Position numbers and translations under genes: made by a program
Shown: positions 1-12,775 of the stretch, in pieces
How the letters are laid out: every line of letters starts with the position of its first letter
Position numbering within the stretch: the stretch's first letter is position 1
Assembly (NCBI RefSeq): GCF_033958435.1
Contig: NC_134145.1
Span: 36,483,501 to 36,547,500, forward strand
Length of the DNA: 64,000 nucleotides
Source of the DNA: Carettochelys insculpta
Taxonomy: Eukaryota; Chordata; Testudines; Carettochelyidae
Reading direction: 5' to 3'
Notes under the pieces: model-generated
What the model was told of the DNA's origin: nothing
The model's input: the letters and a program-made list of their open reading frames with translations, nothing else
Database searches by the model: none

Positions 1-332
1 TCCTAGCAACATGACCTGTGGGATTACTTGGGGAGGAGGTTGGTTCACGGAGTCTGCAGTAATGTGTGGTTTAAGAACCTGAAGAGCATTGTGTAGGTAG
101 AGTTCCACCACCTCACTGCCCCCTCCAGCACCTGATAGGCTGCTGCACATGAGGACCAGACAAGATCTGTTCCTAACTGTAGTTAAATGGGGCAGATTAC
201 ACGGTGCAATCTGTTGCAATCTGTGCAACTTCTATGTCAAAAAAGGAGCCAGAAAATAGCTAGGTCTCCCTTTGCATTGGGCTGGTCCCTACAGTGCAGT
301 TCCCCTGAACCTGCTGGTGTAGGAGCACCTGC

Positions 333-795
333 CCCACACATCTGTCCTGGAGCATTCTGATAACACAATCAAAATAATATGTAGGCCTGGAAAAAAGTCT
401 TTCATTTGTTAACCTTTACTAGACAAACCATCACCAGTTTTTGGTGATTGAAAGCTGGGAAGAATGCATTAGTTTGCATCAGTTACCCCTCTTTTTCAAT
501 ACATACCTGTAAATATACTTAGCAGCTTATTTACAAATGTGCATGTTTGGAAACAGATACAGTGTACATGAGCTATAGTACATTCTCCTGCACAGTGGAT
601 CTTAAATGTACCTATTACCCTAAAAAAAAAAAAAAAAGAAGACAAAAAAAAATCAAATTACTATCTTTGTTAGTCCAGCAGGTAGGACTCTAATAGATGG
701 GCAAGTGGTATGAAAGCCTGTTTCACACATCTGGTTTGGAGTGTTTTGATAACACTATCAAAATAATATGTGGAACTGGAAAAATAAATGCTAAA
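333..795. repeat. Diverged direct duplication, about 65 bp, copies about 390 bp apart
   Basis: 333-400 and 722-795 both read cacacatctg, then a short variable part, then gataacac-atcaaaataatatg followed by a ctggaaaaa tail. The similarity is clear but diverged, so this is either an old local duplication or two copies of an unnamed repeat. Confidence 0.6.
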
Positions 796-3524
796 TGTAA
801 TGAGGCCTGGAACAGTGACATAAGTCTGCCCTACATGGAAGTGTACCTACTATCGCATTTTTCCATTCATCGGGTCTCAATTATTCCTCTGAATAAGGTA
901 AGAACTTTGAAGAAGCTTCTTTTCTTTGGCCAGTCCAGAGAGTCCACCACTTTCCAGTGGTAATTAGAAACTCCAGACCCACGGAAGCCCTCAGCCCTTC
1001 CTCAAGGGTTTTTAATTGACCCTTCTTTAGTGGAAGAGGATTCTGTCCAGTGCTCCCCCACCTCACCCCACCCACCACCTCAGGTAGCACCATAGGAATG
1101 TAGGTGAGGCCTGGTGCTTCTGCCTAGCTTGTGCTGCAAGGCACTTATAGATAACACATCTAGCTCTTTGTCTCACTTGACCATTGTCTCCCTACAATGG
1201 CAGACTTAACTCTCACACTGACCTCCTCACCCCACCAGCAGAGTTCTGATATGCTGTCATAGACCTGCTCATGTGAGATGGCACCTGCCCTTGAAGGGTG
1301 CCATAATGTTGCCTCCATTACTACACTGCGTCTTCCCATCACACTGAATTTACAATGAAAGCATCAAGACCAGAGATGTGGATAGTATATTTTTCTGTGT
1401 CACACACGGGGTTCCTGTAGGCTACAGTCATTAAAGGAGACTTGTGATGGAAGATGCAAAGTAGGCTGTTTGGGTCTTTGTCATGCTGCATGTGTATTTC
1501 TAGAGGGTTTGGGCTTAGACAGGTGGAGAACTAGTGAGTTTGTCCAATCACAGAAAAGCCCCAGACCAGAGAAACTAAATCAGAAAAAAAGCATTGATTG
1601 GAGTATTTAAAACTTAGTGAGCCACAGTCTCCCCAGGGTTGAGATTACAACTCAAACTGGAAAAAAAACTGGTCCTAAAGCAAGGATAGCCCTGTCGGCT
1701 TCCCAGAGTAGCTGGATTTTCAAGTAGAAATGTGAACAATGTAGTTGTTTTCCCCTACAACTTCTGGTTGCTGGGCCAAGTGCATCTCTGCCACTCAGCC
1801 AATATGCAACTTGTACAAGATTAGTCTGCTCTGGATTATGTCAGGCACCAGCATCACATTCACCCTTCAAGATGTTGTGTGTGTTTGTTGGCCATGGCTG
1901 ATAAGTTTTTAATTCAAATCTGGGCAATGGATGAGGTGAGTTGTGAAGGGAGTTGATCTCCATTAAAGATATAAGGTTTCCATTTCTTCTGCGTCCTGCA
2001 GTTCCCAGCCTAGCTCTCTGAGATGTCCAGCAAAGCTATAGCTGCTATTGTAAAGCTGGGGAATAATGGCAAAATTATCTTTTAAAGGGGTAAAAATCCT
2101 GCCTTCCTCATATGTTATCAGCAACAAAAGTTGCAAACATATTTTCCCCTTTAGTTTGAGGTGGCGAGCACCTAATATATTTCAGAAGAGCCCTTAAAAA
2201 TATGAACAAACGACACTCCACCCACCAAAGAGCGGATTATATGGAATCATGAATGGCAACTAGCAAAAGAATATGTGTAACTGAAGGTTACACCTGTGGG
2301 AGATCAAACCTATATCAGAGATGAGGAAAAAAAGGCCTTCGTCAATCTTAACACAGCTGTTTTGGTTTTGAATATGTTCAACAAGTTAAAAACTCTAAAA
2401 TGGCCAGACAGCAATATGACCAAATGTGTCTGTTCTTTGTCTTGCTCACTGCTCAGCCACTGCTTATCTGTTTCTGTGCCTTTAGGTCCTCAAATTAACT
2501 ATGTTACCCATGCAGTATTCCAAATCTCTGCATGGGGGAAGGGATGAAACATAGCTGTCAGTCTTCAATGATGATGCTTGCTTGAACTGCAGCCTGACTA
2601 ACAAACACCTGATGCTGGTGCAGGAGGGCACCGTATGGAGTTTGTAATGGTACTGTGATGAACATTTATTGAACGGTAGTTTATCCTAATTGTAATACTT
2701 CAGTATTGGCAGCCTTTAACTCCCACCAGATTTCTAATTCCCATAATGTTTATGGCTGCCAAATTAGGCCATCTGTAAACACTAAAACTTAAAACTCTCA
2801 CCAAATTCACAGTGTTAATATTTTAAGAAAGTAAATTCGATCATCCGCAGCAATATGAAAGAGGAAATCATCACATAATCATCATACGCTTCCTCCCTGT
2901 AGCTGCCCTCTTCCATCTCTCCCATTAGCTGATGGCTTACTAACCCCTAACTACTTTGCCACATCAAATTAAACTTGTGCCTGTGCCTTTTGGAAAACAT
3001 GTTTTGGCAGATGGTGTAAGGAAGTCCAACACAGTCTTTTGAACCCAGAAAGGATAAAGGTGAATTGACAGGGTTGCATTAGCTCACTTCCATTGCTGAC
3101 TTGCTCTGCTTATTCCATATAGATCCAGGGAATTAAAATGACATTTAAATTAAAAAGAAAAGTCAGGGAGTAAACACACATGGATTACTGCAGTGAACAC
3201 TTACAAAAGCCAGCACATTTAAAGAAGGAAATCATTGAGTATTCTAATACGTACAACTGCAAGATGAGGATTGCAAAGCGTTTTGCATTTCAACCTTCTG
3301 GCTGTGACTAGAGGCACCAAATTCAAAAACACCAATTTTTTTATATAAAAAAACTCAGTGTGTTGTGGGAGGGTCCATGTTTTATGTTACAGTGCTCCAG
3401 TGCCTAGCATTGCATTAGTCACGACTTATGACTGAGTCACGAGTAAGTTATAGCAGTTACTATAAATGAGTGCAAATAAAGTATAGACAGCAATACATGA
3501 ATACACAGATGTTACTGATTCCAA

Positions 3525-3620
3525 AGAAAAGAAGAGGTTTATACTTTAAAAGCTATACTTTATACTCTATGTGAAAAGAAGAGGTTTATACTTTAAAAGC
3601 TATACACTATACTCTATGTG
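3525..3620. repeat. Tandem duplication, period 47 bp, two copies
   Basis: The unit that starts gaagaggtttatactttaaa at 3531 recurs at 3578, and both copies continue to tatactctatgtg with very few differences. Confidence 0.85.
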
Positions 3621-4929
3621 ATAGTCATTGTTTGTGTTGATCCTTTTGGTGCAACAGTTCTAGAGAATATGGCATGCAAATATAGATGCCGCAAAACGGC
3701 ATTTCCATAGAATACCACTGTTCTAATGGCAGCTTCAAAAAATGCTCTATCTATATAACACAGAAACTAATATTCCACAAACACTAGGTAACAAAACTAA
3801 ATAAAATATCAACCCTTGCATGTGAAGTATATTTACATTCACTTGGCTCTCTGTTCCACTTATAAATAATGTGCACACTGATTCATGAAAAAATGGTGCT
3901 GTCTCTGGACTGCAGCCTGAAGATTCCATTCCATTCCTGTTTTGTATGGTCCACATACGCTCGTGGATCTGAGTGGAACTGACTGAAAATTTAAAAAAAA
4001 AAATCCTGTTAATGTACTTGTGGGAAAATTTTCCCCATTTTCTCTAAAAATAAAATTCAGAATTAGGAAATGTTCAGTGACCTGTACTTAAGGACTGCTC
4101 TGTGGGAAAGTCAGGGGATATGCCTTTGGACCAGGAAATGGTGTGGTTTATGGTCGTTCATTATTCTTATGGCAATGAAATCCAAGGTCTAGGGCAAGCC
4201 ACAGACAGAGCTCCACATCCTGCATCTAACCCTTGTGACAGCTCATTCCATTGCTCCCAGTAGTGGAGTGCTCAAACATGGCTAAGGAAGTGTTTGCACT
4301 GATGGATGCTCACCTGTAACCCACGGTGAAAGGACAAACATCTGTAATCAAGCTCATAAAACTTTCTCCCACAGGCAACATGGATGTGCTGTCTAAGACC
4401 CATGTTCCTGCATAGGTGTGCAGCTGCATTCTGAACCGTTCCATTTGAATTTAATTTCAGCATACACATCCTCATGTACTTGCTGAGCTAGGCCAGGACG
4501 TGGGCTTGACGGACAATGGCACTGTTTACGTGTGCATAAAAATTAACAGTATTGAGTATCTTTTCTATGTTGATCCTATTTGAACCCACAGAGAGAAACC
4601 ATTTCATTGAGTGGTGGCATGTAAATCTTCAACAGGACTTGAGAGAGCAGTGCTACTCCTCTCATGAAGGTTCTACTTCTGACAAGACAGGAAGTTCTCA
4701 TCTCCATCTTGCGGGCCCTCTAGTGAGTATTCAGCACACATCAGTTTCTCTGACCCTTGCCACATTTCTGCAATCTCCAATGACTTGCTGTTGTGATTGT
4801 AGTGGCTCATTTAAGTGTATGTGTAGATTTTTGTTGTACTGGCATCAGATTTAATTCGTATTATTGTTTGAGGGTCAGCGCATCGACACACATCTGACCA
4901 ACCTTCCTCCTTTATTCAGGCTTGGGACC

Positions 4930-5935
4930 GGCATGGAGCTCTCAGTGGCTTCATGGCAGAGTTGGGAAGTTGGTTTAAAAAAAGTAGAGGTACAAGACAA
5001 GGAGATCCAATATCGCCAAGTATCTTCATCGCACATCTGGAGAGAGCGATGGACAAGATCAAGGAAGAGGTAGAAGGGATATCTGTGTGTGGGAAAAGAA
5101 TTAACAACCTGAGGTTCACACATGATATAGTTATCATTGTGGAAGACAAGGCGAAGCTAGTGAAAACAGTGCGGGTGTTAAACAAAGAAGGGAAGCGGTA
5201 CGGACTGATTATGAACATCGATAAAACAAAAACAATGGTATTTGGAGATAAGGAAATAGGAAGGAAGATCAGTGTGGATGGTATTGAACTAGAAAATGTA
5301 GAGAAGTTCACATATCTGGAGAGCAACATAACGTATGATCTAGACTGTAAGAAGGAAATAGCAATTAGAATAGCAAAAGCAAGAGCGAGTTTGAAGGCAA
5401 TGGATAAGATCTGGAAAAGCAAAGCAATTAGCTTAAGAGTGAAGCTGGAGCATCTTGAAAACGTGTGTACTCAGCAGCATGTTGTACGGATGTGAGACAT
5501 GGGTGATAACGAAAGATTAGAAAAGAAGAATATTGGCATTCAAAAGGAGTTGGTATGGAAAGATTCTGAGAATAGGATGGATGCAGAAGGTCACCAATGA
5601 GGAATGATATAGGAAGATACAGCCAAAAGAGAACCTGCTGCAGAAGGTTATAAAACAGAAGCTACAACTATTTGGACATATTTGCAGAATGAACGACGAA
5701 CGAAAAATCAAGACCCTAGTATTCGGCATAATGGATGGTTTGAATAGGAGAGGCAGACCCCACAGAAAATGGATAGATGATGTAGTAGATTTGTGCAGGG
5801 CTAGTCTACAGAAACTAAGCCATTCTGCACCAGATGGGGAAAGATGGAAGGAAGTAGTGAGAGAAGTGTCAGACACCAACAGGCGCTGAGCCCACGGTTA
5901 TTGATGATGATGATGATGATGATGATGATGACGTA
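4930..5935 (+). pseudogene. 5'-truncated non-LTR retrotransposon (reverse transcriptase C-terminal half)
   Basis: The plus-strand frame from about 4953 carries reverse transcriptase motifs in order: TRQGDPISPSIF, then LRFTHDIVII where FADD is expected, then YGLIMNIDKTKTM and VEKFTYLESNI. After a frameshift near 5450-5475 the C-terminal part continues (YGCETWVITK, LQLFGHICRMNDE, RRGRPHRKWIDDVVD) to a TGA at 5887-5889, with in-frame stops TAG near 5518 and TGA near 5600. It ends in a (GAT)n tail to about 5934. The layout (no long 3' UTR, simple-repeat tail, FGHICRM-type C-terminus) suggests an RTE-like or related clade; clade assignment is uncertain. The missing catalytic Asp, frameshift and stops make it dead. 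Confidence 0.85.
5905..5934. repeat. (GAT)n microsatellite at the LINE 3' end
   Basis: About nine GAT/ATG units directly after the retrotransposon stop codon. This is probably its templated 3' tail. Confidence 0.85.
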
Positions 5936-6194
5936 GATTTTTGTCCTTTTATTCATGGATCACCGTGCTACTGATGCTGTTTCGCCTTCACAACCTGGCT
6001 TGAAGCCCGACAGGGAAAGAACTATGCTATTTGCTGTCAACAAATATATTTGGACATGTATCTTCAGTAATTGCTCTGTTAACCTGTTTAGAATGGGGGT
6101 TTGAAAGATATAATTCTGTATGGAACATGTAATAGATACATCCAAACCTGCTTGTTTGCTTAAGATTGCTTTCAGAAATGTTCTGCCACTGTGT

Positions 6195-6615
6195 GGCTAC
6201 GTCTACACGTGCCCCAAACTTCGAAATGGCCATGCAAATGGCCATTTCGAAGTTTACTAATGAAGCGCTGAAATGCATATTCAGCGCTTCATTAGCATGC
6301 GGGCGGCAGCCGCGCTTCGAAATTGATGCTCCTTGCCGCCGCGCGGCGCGTCCAGACGGGGCTCCTTTTCGAAAGGACGCCGCCTACTTCGAAGTCCCCT
6401 TATTCCCATGAGCTACTTCGAAGTAGGCGGCGTCCTTTCGAAAAGGAGCCCCGTCTGGACGCGCCGCACGGTGGCAAGGAGCGTCAATTTCGAAGCGCGG
6501 CTGCCGCCCGCATGCTAATGAAGCGCTGAATATGCATTTCAGCGCTTCATTAGTAAACTTCAAAATGGCCATTTGCATGGCCATTTCGAAGTTTGGGGCA
6601 CGTGTAGACACGGCC
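6195..6615. mobile_element. Family A foldback MITE, copy 1 (421 bp, TSD TGT)
   Basis: Ends GGCTACGTCTACACGTGCC and its near-inverse at 6597-6615, flanked by TGT (6192-6194 and 6616-6618). The element is an inverted repeat over nearly its whole length, and each arm contains smaller hairpins: 6216-6255 (18-bp arms, 4-nt loop) and 6257-6295 (16-bp arms, 7-nt loop). The centre folds on the arm CTACTTCGAAGTAGG. Rich in TTCGAA. No coding capacity. The 3-bp duplication and G/C-rich ends fit a PIF/Harbinger-type non-autonomous element. Confidence 0.88.
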
Positions 6616-7661
6616 TGTAAGTGATAAAGGCCTGAATTTTTTCCTACTGAAATTCTCTGAGTCAGTGCACATATAAAACCAGCCACAGTTTTTTTGTCAT
6701 CCATTATTAATATGTCATCAGTTGTGTTTTGCTAACTGAATAATTGCAATTTTATTTGGTCATCTGGAAATTCCTTTTCCCCCCCTCACACATTGACGGC
6801 CACTAGGAAGTTGAAATCAGAAATAACTTCTGTAGCTCTGATACCAGTGTATGCTAGTGGCTGGTAAATTTTGAGTACTAAATAAGGAATTGCTATACTA
6901 TGCCAATATTGTAATGTGGAAGTGTTGGTAAATGTTCCTATTTTAATGTCAAAGACTTTCCTTATCAGGCTTAAAATTCATATTGCAGATTATCAGGATA
7001 AAGGCAGACATCTGAGCGTAGAAACACATCTCTTCAAGTTCAGCCGCTCAGCAGCATGTATGCTTTCATAACCTGAAGGTTACATTTTTCATTCATTACA
7101 AAAAGACAGCTGTAGACCGCAGTGGAAAAAGGTATTCAAATATTTATGTAACATTGGCAATAAAATGTCAGTAGTAAAGTAAACATTTGGATTGCAGTGT
7201 ACCACTCAAATCTTAGGGCTGACAGGAAAATAGTTAAGCTTTGGAATGCCTGACACATTAGGGATACATACATTCTTTAGATAGTTAGTTAATAGCTGTA
7301 AGCTAGGCAATAGCTTAGATCATGCATTAAATTACTTGTGACTGAAACAATTAGAAAATCCACACAATTAGCAAGATATTGCATGTGGTAGCCTTCCTGC
7401 AAACTGACAAAAGCTCTTCCTGAGCTCCTGCTTCCTTGGATTTAGTGAAACGCTGCCCTCTTGTGCAGAAAAGGGAAGAGACTCCAACACTATCATTTTC
7501 TGGCAGAGTGATACAATTAGTCAGCTAGCGCAGTTTTGGAACCCAGTCCTGCAACCTTTACTCACGTCAGCAGTTCTGTGGCCTTTGATGAGGCTACGTT
7601 AATTTTAGCTTCCCTGTTTACTCTTTTTAATGGGAAACATGATTTACTCAGTTCTTTTAAA

Positions 7662-7845
7662 CAGGCTTGCCCACAAGGATCAAACCCAAGATCTCAGTTG
7701 CTCAAGAGCAGGCTTTGCATCGTGTGTGTAAAGAGCTTAGTACAAGGCATCTGATGAAGTGCGTCTTCACCCACAAAAGCTCATGCTCCAAAAAATCTGT
7801 TAGTCTACAAGGCGCCACAGGATTGCTTGTTGTTTTTGTGAGTAG
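7662..7845 (-). mobile_element. tRNA-derived turtle SINE, antisense
   Basis: 7746-7842 is the reverse complement of the conserved SINE body: ttgtggcgccttgtagacta, cataagcttt-like, then a gaagtg...catc tail. The adjoining 7662-7740 resembles an antisense tRNA-like B-box region (caaacccaagatctc), so more of the head may be present. This SINE type is known from cryptodiran turtles and was central to naming the host. Confidence 0.75.
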
Positions 7846-7849
7846 GAGG

Positions 7850-10800
7850 CACGTTAGTTACCATCTCAGTGCAAATAAATAAAAAGTAAAATTAATATCC
7901 AGAAAGGCATTTGGAAGGAATATGCCAGAATGACTAGCCAAATACTTTCTCTTTTGCATATAGTTCAAAATATATTAAAATATGATTAGGACATCATTCT
8001 TACACATCCATTTTGTTAAATAAAGTTTAGAAGCCACTGGTATCAGGTGAGAAGTAAGTATAGAAGATTTTCAGCAAAGGTGAAATGAAATTGTGTTTAA
8101 TACTCACAACTCTTATTACATATTCAATGGGCTGTATGTAGTATTTTACCTCCATTTTACAGAACAGCAAAAGAAGGCAGGAAGATGAGACTTATTTACA
8201 GCGCTTCAATGAATTTATTTAATCCCTCTCCCCACCCCTCCAAAAACTACCTGCTCTTACTTGTTGAATGCATCTAATATGGATGATTACTTTCTATTTT
8301 TTACCTCCACTTAGCAGTTCAATAGCTATAACAAAAGCGAGAAAAGACTAAGTCTGTCACCCTGCTTAGTGATTAAAAGGCTGTGTGCAGAAGTAACATT
8401 TAGGTGTAGCTCAGATTTGGAGAATCGATGACTTCTTTATTAATCACTACTGTGCAGAACCTCAGCTGGTGTTAACTGGACAGGGCCAATGGATCTGTTC
8501 CTGCATTCACAAGCCTGCCATTGCCTGACTAGAATGTATACAGTTCACTGTTTCAAATATTTTTTGCAATATTAAAAGCAAATTAGTCCCATGTTATCAA
8601 GTGGCTGGAAAGATGCTTTCATCAGATACAGAACACCACAAGGCCGTGAGGAATTTGTCACTGGTACTTTTCCTATATATGATGAGCTTTTGTGTTGAAG
8701 TTCGTGTTCGTTTGCTTGAAACGCGATCCTTTACCCTACTGGCTTCATTATTATGAATATGCTCCTGCTGAGTCTCGGGACATTTCTTGCACAATGCAAT
8801 TTCTGGGAGGAATCAGTTAAAATGTAATTCAAGCATAGAGCCCAGAATAAGTGAATGATAAAGATTCCACCAGTGCTTGTAGATTATATAATGTATATAT
8901 TCACTCAAACAGAAACGAACAGGTCTACAGCAGCCAGTACACTAGGGTGCTGTTACATATAAGTAGAGACCTGCAAATTCACAGATATCCACTTTATATC
9001 TGCAGGTATCTGCAGCTGTGGCTGTGGCTATCCATGACTCATCTTTGCAGATATGGCTACTAATTTTGTGTCTTGAACTCCGCACATTTGTGGACATCTG
9101 GTTTTCATCTGTCGATTTTTTTTTTTTGGTGGATGTGGATACCAACTTTGCTACCTTATTACCAACTTTAGTGCTAGATTAGCAAAACAGTGTTTAAAAA
9201 AAAAAAGAGGAGCCACTACTCTGCTTGTTCCTTCCCTCCCGCCTGCCCCCCCGGCCAATCCCATGGCTGGGGCTGCTGAGGTGCCGGTACTCAGCAGAAA
9301 AGAAGCATTGGCAAAAACAAATGTTAATGCAGTTGCCATGGCTATGGGCGCGACACTGGCACTAATAATACATTTCAGATAAAGTTATTCCTGTGTATCT
9401 TGCACTGAAAGATGGTTGGAAGGGCAACAAAACAATGGTTCAGATCCTACTTTGCAGTAGGTATCTGCTACCTCAAAGCAGCCCTGGAGCCAGCATATTG
9501 AGTTTCAGAAGGATCCCCACTCCCTATTCTGGGAGGGATCTGCTGGGGCTACAGAACTAGCAGGTTCCTAGGCCACCACCTTCCTCTCTCTCTAGTGTTT
9601 ATATGGAGTGTGTGTGAAGGAGGAGAGTAATTAGAGGGGTCTCTCCTGGCCAATCCTTAACTGCCATAGCAGTCCCTTGGGCCTATTGGCAGCTAGTGTA
9701 ACTGAGCACAAGCTTTAAATTCCCGAGACTTACACCGGAAGTCCTGCAAAGGAGAGAACAAAGACACTTGGCGCTGTGGGCGCAGCTGTCAGAATTAAGG
9801 ACCCAGCCCCCACAATGTGTGCCAGTCTAAATGGAACTTCCTGAGGAGAGAGGATAAATGTAAACATGCAAAGAGCCCCCGCATTGTGTAGTGCTGCTAT
9901 GGAGGAGTCTTTCTGCTGACAGGTAGACTCTTTGAAATAAATGTTTTCCTGCAACAGAGCATGTGCTCTCATTCACCATCACAAAGTGTGGCACAAATGG
10001 GAGCACATTAATATAAATAGAGTGTATATCTAGGCACCTGCATTTAAAACTATGATTTAGCAACATTTTAGGTAACATACCTCAATGAGGGAACCATTAG
10101 CATTTACAGTGGAACACATCTTGCCAGTCTTAGCACAAAGGCTGATCAGAAACAAGTGCTTTTCATTGTTACATGAGGTTAAATGACTGTTTTCCTGTTT
10201 TCAGAGACTGCGGGTTCTGAAGTCTGTTTCTCCACTCAGGGACACTTAACAGAAGCCAGCCAATGAAACCAAGATAAATTAATTATAAAATACATAGCCT
10301 AAAAAAATGAAACAAACCAGCTTTGTAGCACTGAGAAAATATGGGAGCTAGGGAGAAAAAAATTCACCAAGTCTGCTGAAGTCTGAATATGACTTATCTA
10401 TGAGTGTTGAAATGAATAAATGTGTTTTTATTATATTAATGAAATGGTTAATTCTGTTGCCATAGCAACAAAGAACAGCCATGATAAAAAGCTAAAGGTC
10501 TATACATAATTCCTGATACAAGGTTTCTCTAATTCTAAAGCTGATTTTCTTAGCTACAATAGAAGTGATATGTGTTTTCAATATCATCTTAAGCTTGCAC
10601 ATCAAATCCTCTAGCTAATCCAATAAATAGACCAGAAGTAGAAAATGGCATTTATGTTTGTACATAGTAAACCTTAAGAAAGAAGTTTATCTGACCACAA
10701 TCTTAAGAAAGGATCTGGGGAGTAGAAAGAGGGGCTCTTAAAAAGGTGAGGGAAATAAAAATAAACTGTTTTGATTGTGAAGGTAAATCTGGAATCTACT

Positions 10801-12600
10801 GCAAAAGGAAAGTGCTGCAATTATCAAATGTGCTAGCTGAGATATTAAGAAGCAATTGAATTTAAAATGTTATAAGGTGGCTCACAATAACAGAAAAAAG
10901 GACTTTATTTTCTTTTCACTTATTTTGCAAGCACAAGGTAGTAGAATAGATACAATCATTAAGAAAACTTCCAAATGCTAAAAAATTGGGGTACAATATT
11001 TAATGATTAAAAACTGGAAGAAAATGTTTTTTCAGGATATCATTTTGTTTTCCCCTGTCTTCAGGCAAGAAAGAACAACCCCTGCTTCTTCAGTAGTGTG
11101 TGCGCAACGGCAGAGGGGAGTTGCTACTAGTTCTTACATGGGATCTGGAGATACCTGAAGGGAAAACATTCTACTTCTCTCTTCATTTCTTTGGGCAGCC
11201 TAGGCTGTTTCCTATGCTTAGGAAAGAAATAAATGGGATTTTACTGTGGCCAGTAACTTGTGGCACTGAGCTCTCTGCTAACAATGCAACTGTAACTCAA
11301 AATGGAAGACCAGTTACATTCTTGACACTTACTCCTTCTTCAGCTATAATCTGATTTATCAAACTTGGAATCGTCTTAAATTTTCATGAGACAAATGAGG
11401 CTATTACTCTCCTTTAAAAGAAACTGCATTGGTTGACATCACAGAAGCCAGACATAAAATTCTGTACCTAGTACCCTCATAATCAAAGTGTGTGATTTTA
11501 TCTTCAGGCCATCTAATTTGCATGATAATGTCAGCTCATTTCCTGTGTAACATTAACTTGCAGCGATTGGGTATTATGTCTTGTGTTACTGGGCCTAAAC
11601 CTGTCTCCAATAAGGGCAAGCAAAAGCTATGATTACAAGTAGTCTCAAGAAGAGAAGGGTGAGGAAAATGTTCTTTAGGCTGATGATGAGTTCTAGTTGT
11701 TCATATGTAAATCTAATAGGCAATTAGAGTTATGGGTCATCCAAAGGAGAAATTTGTCATTGACTGCCTGTTTCTAGAGTGAAATGTAACAATAGATCTC
11801 TCAGGTTTTAAGGAGGAATTTTGAGGACTGGTTTGTACAAGATCAAGCTTGGAGGTAATGGAAAAAATGTTTAAATATATTACAAAAGAATGGCTGCTGC
11901 TGTCTTTAATAAACATGCATTTGAGAAGCATGAAAGTACATTTCTTATGGTCCCAGTCCCAAGCTGTGACTGTGGATTGGATGGTGTCTCACAAGTGGGG
12001 TCTGACACATGTGTGGCTTTAGGCCACTATTTGCTCTCCCCAGACTGGTGTACCTGCATGCCAGTCTAACCCCCTAGCACAACTAGAACAGCCAGTTGGA
12101 TATCTAATTTATCTCAGCTTCCTATGACTGCAAGGGACCATTATAACAGCCACAGTGGAGGGGAACCTATCCATGGTCCTTTGCCTCCAGCCACGCGGTT
12201 GAACTAGGCAAAGCTGTTAGGTTGTCTCCTGGCCATGTTCATCTACCATAACTTGGAGCACACTGAGCTGTGTGGGTTAGAGCTGCTTTTCACTTCTTCT
12301 GTGACACCCAAAATCCCAGTGTAGTCAAGGCTTTGCTAGTGTTTGTGAGAGATCTTTCATAAATGGAGAAACTAGGTTTTCAAACTGCCATGATAAAGTG
12401 GGAAGAGGTACCTGCTCTTCACACATAGGGGTCAGTCTAAATTATTTGATTCCTATTGATCAGGTTAGGTACACAGAATCTTTTTTGCAAATAATCAGTA
12501 ACTTTATAGCAAAGAGAAGTCTGCCTTTTCACTCAGTACCTTTATTTTTCTTAATTAGATTTAACTAGACTTCTCTGTATTTATCATTTTTATTTTGTTT
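7850..12600. other. Long stretch with no gene seen
   Basis: A/T-rich intergenic sequence. 8960-9060 has alternating gcagatatc/gatatctgcag-like motifs and 9180-9330 is a small GC-rich patch, both of which look like old repeats I cannot name. The short open frames have no recognisable signatures. Confidence 0.5.
10456..10469. promoter_or_regulatory. X-box-like RFX site
   Basis: GTTGCCATAGCAAC is a near-perfect 6+2+6 inverted repeat that fits the RFX-family X-box consensus. It stands alone with no visible promoter, so this is only a motif match. Confidence 0.25.
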
Positions 12601-12602
12601 AG

Positions 12603-12775
12603 GGATCTTGTGCTGAAGGAAGTAATCAGCTTTTACTTGCTGAGGAAAAACTGCAACTTCATTGCACTGCAAAAACTGCAAATTTGACTCCAGTTGTCCC
12701 ACACAAAAAAGTTAACATCAGAATAAGGACTCAGAACGGCGTTTCTATCATCAAGCAAAGATCGCATAGGATTTG
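12603..12775 (+). other. Exon-like open segment with good splice sites, gene unknown
   Basis: A 173-bp stretch is preceded by a pyrimidine tract ending ttttgtttag (acceptor to 12602) and followed by gtaag at 12776. One frame is open across all of it, starting GSCAEGSNQLLLAEEKLQLH and ending KQRSHRIW. I do not recognise the protein. It could be an exon of an unannotated transcript downstream of DPYD, or chance. Confidence 0.3.

Larger units (their letters stand above)
1..4929. other. Intergenic DNA downstream of DPYD; no gene seen
   Basis: AT-rich, with only short scattered open frames that have no recognisable protein signature and no codon-level support. It contains an A-rich run (about 622-652), a diverged direct duplication (about 333-400 and 722-795) and a 47-bp tandem duplication (3525-3620). 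Confidence 0.6.

Noticed and set aside
6166..6704. Cluster of short open frames on both strands
   Set aside because: All arise from the palindromic family A element; the same frames recur at every copy.
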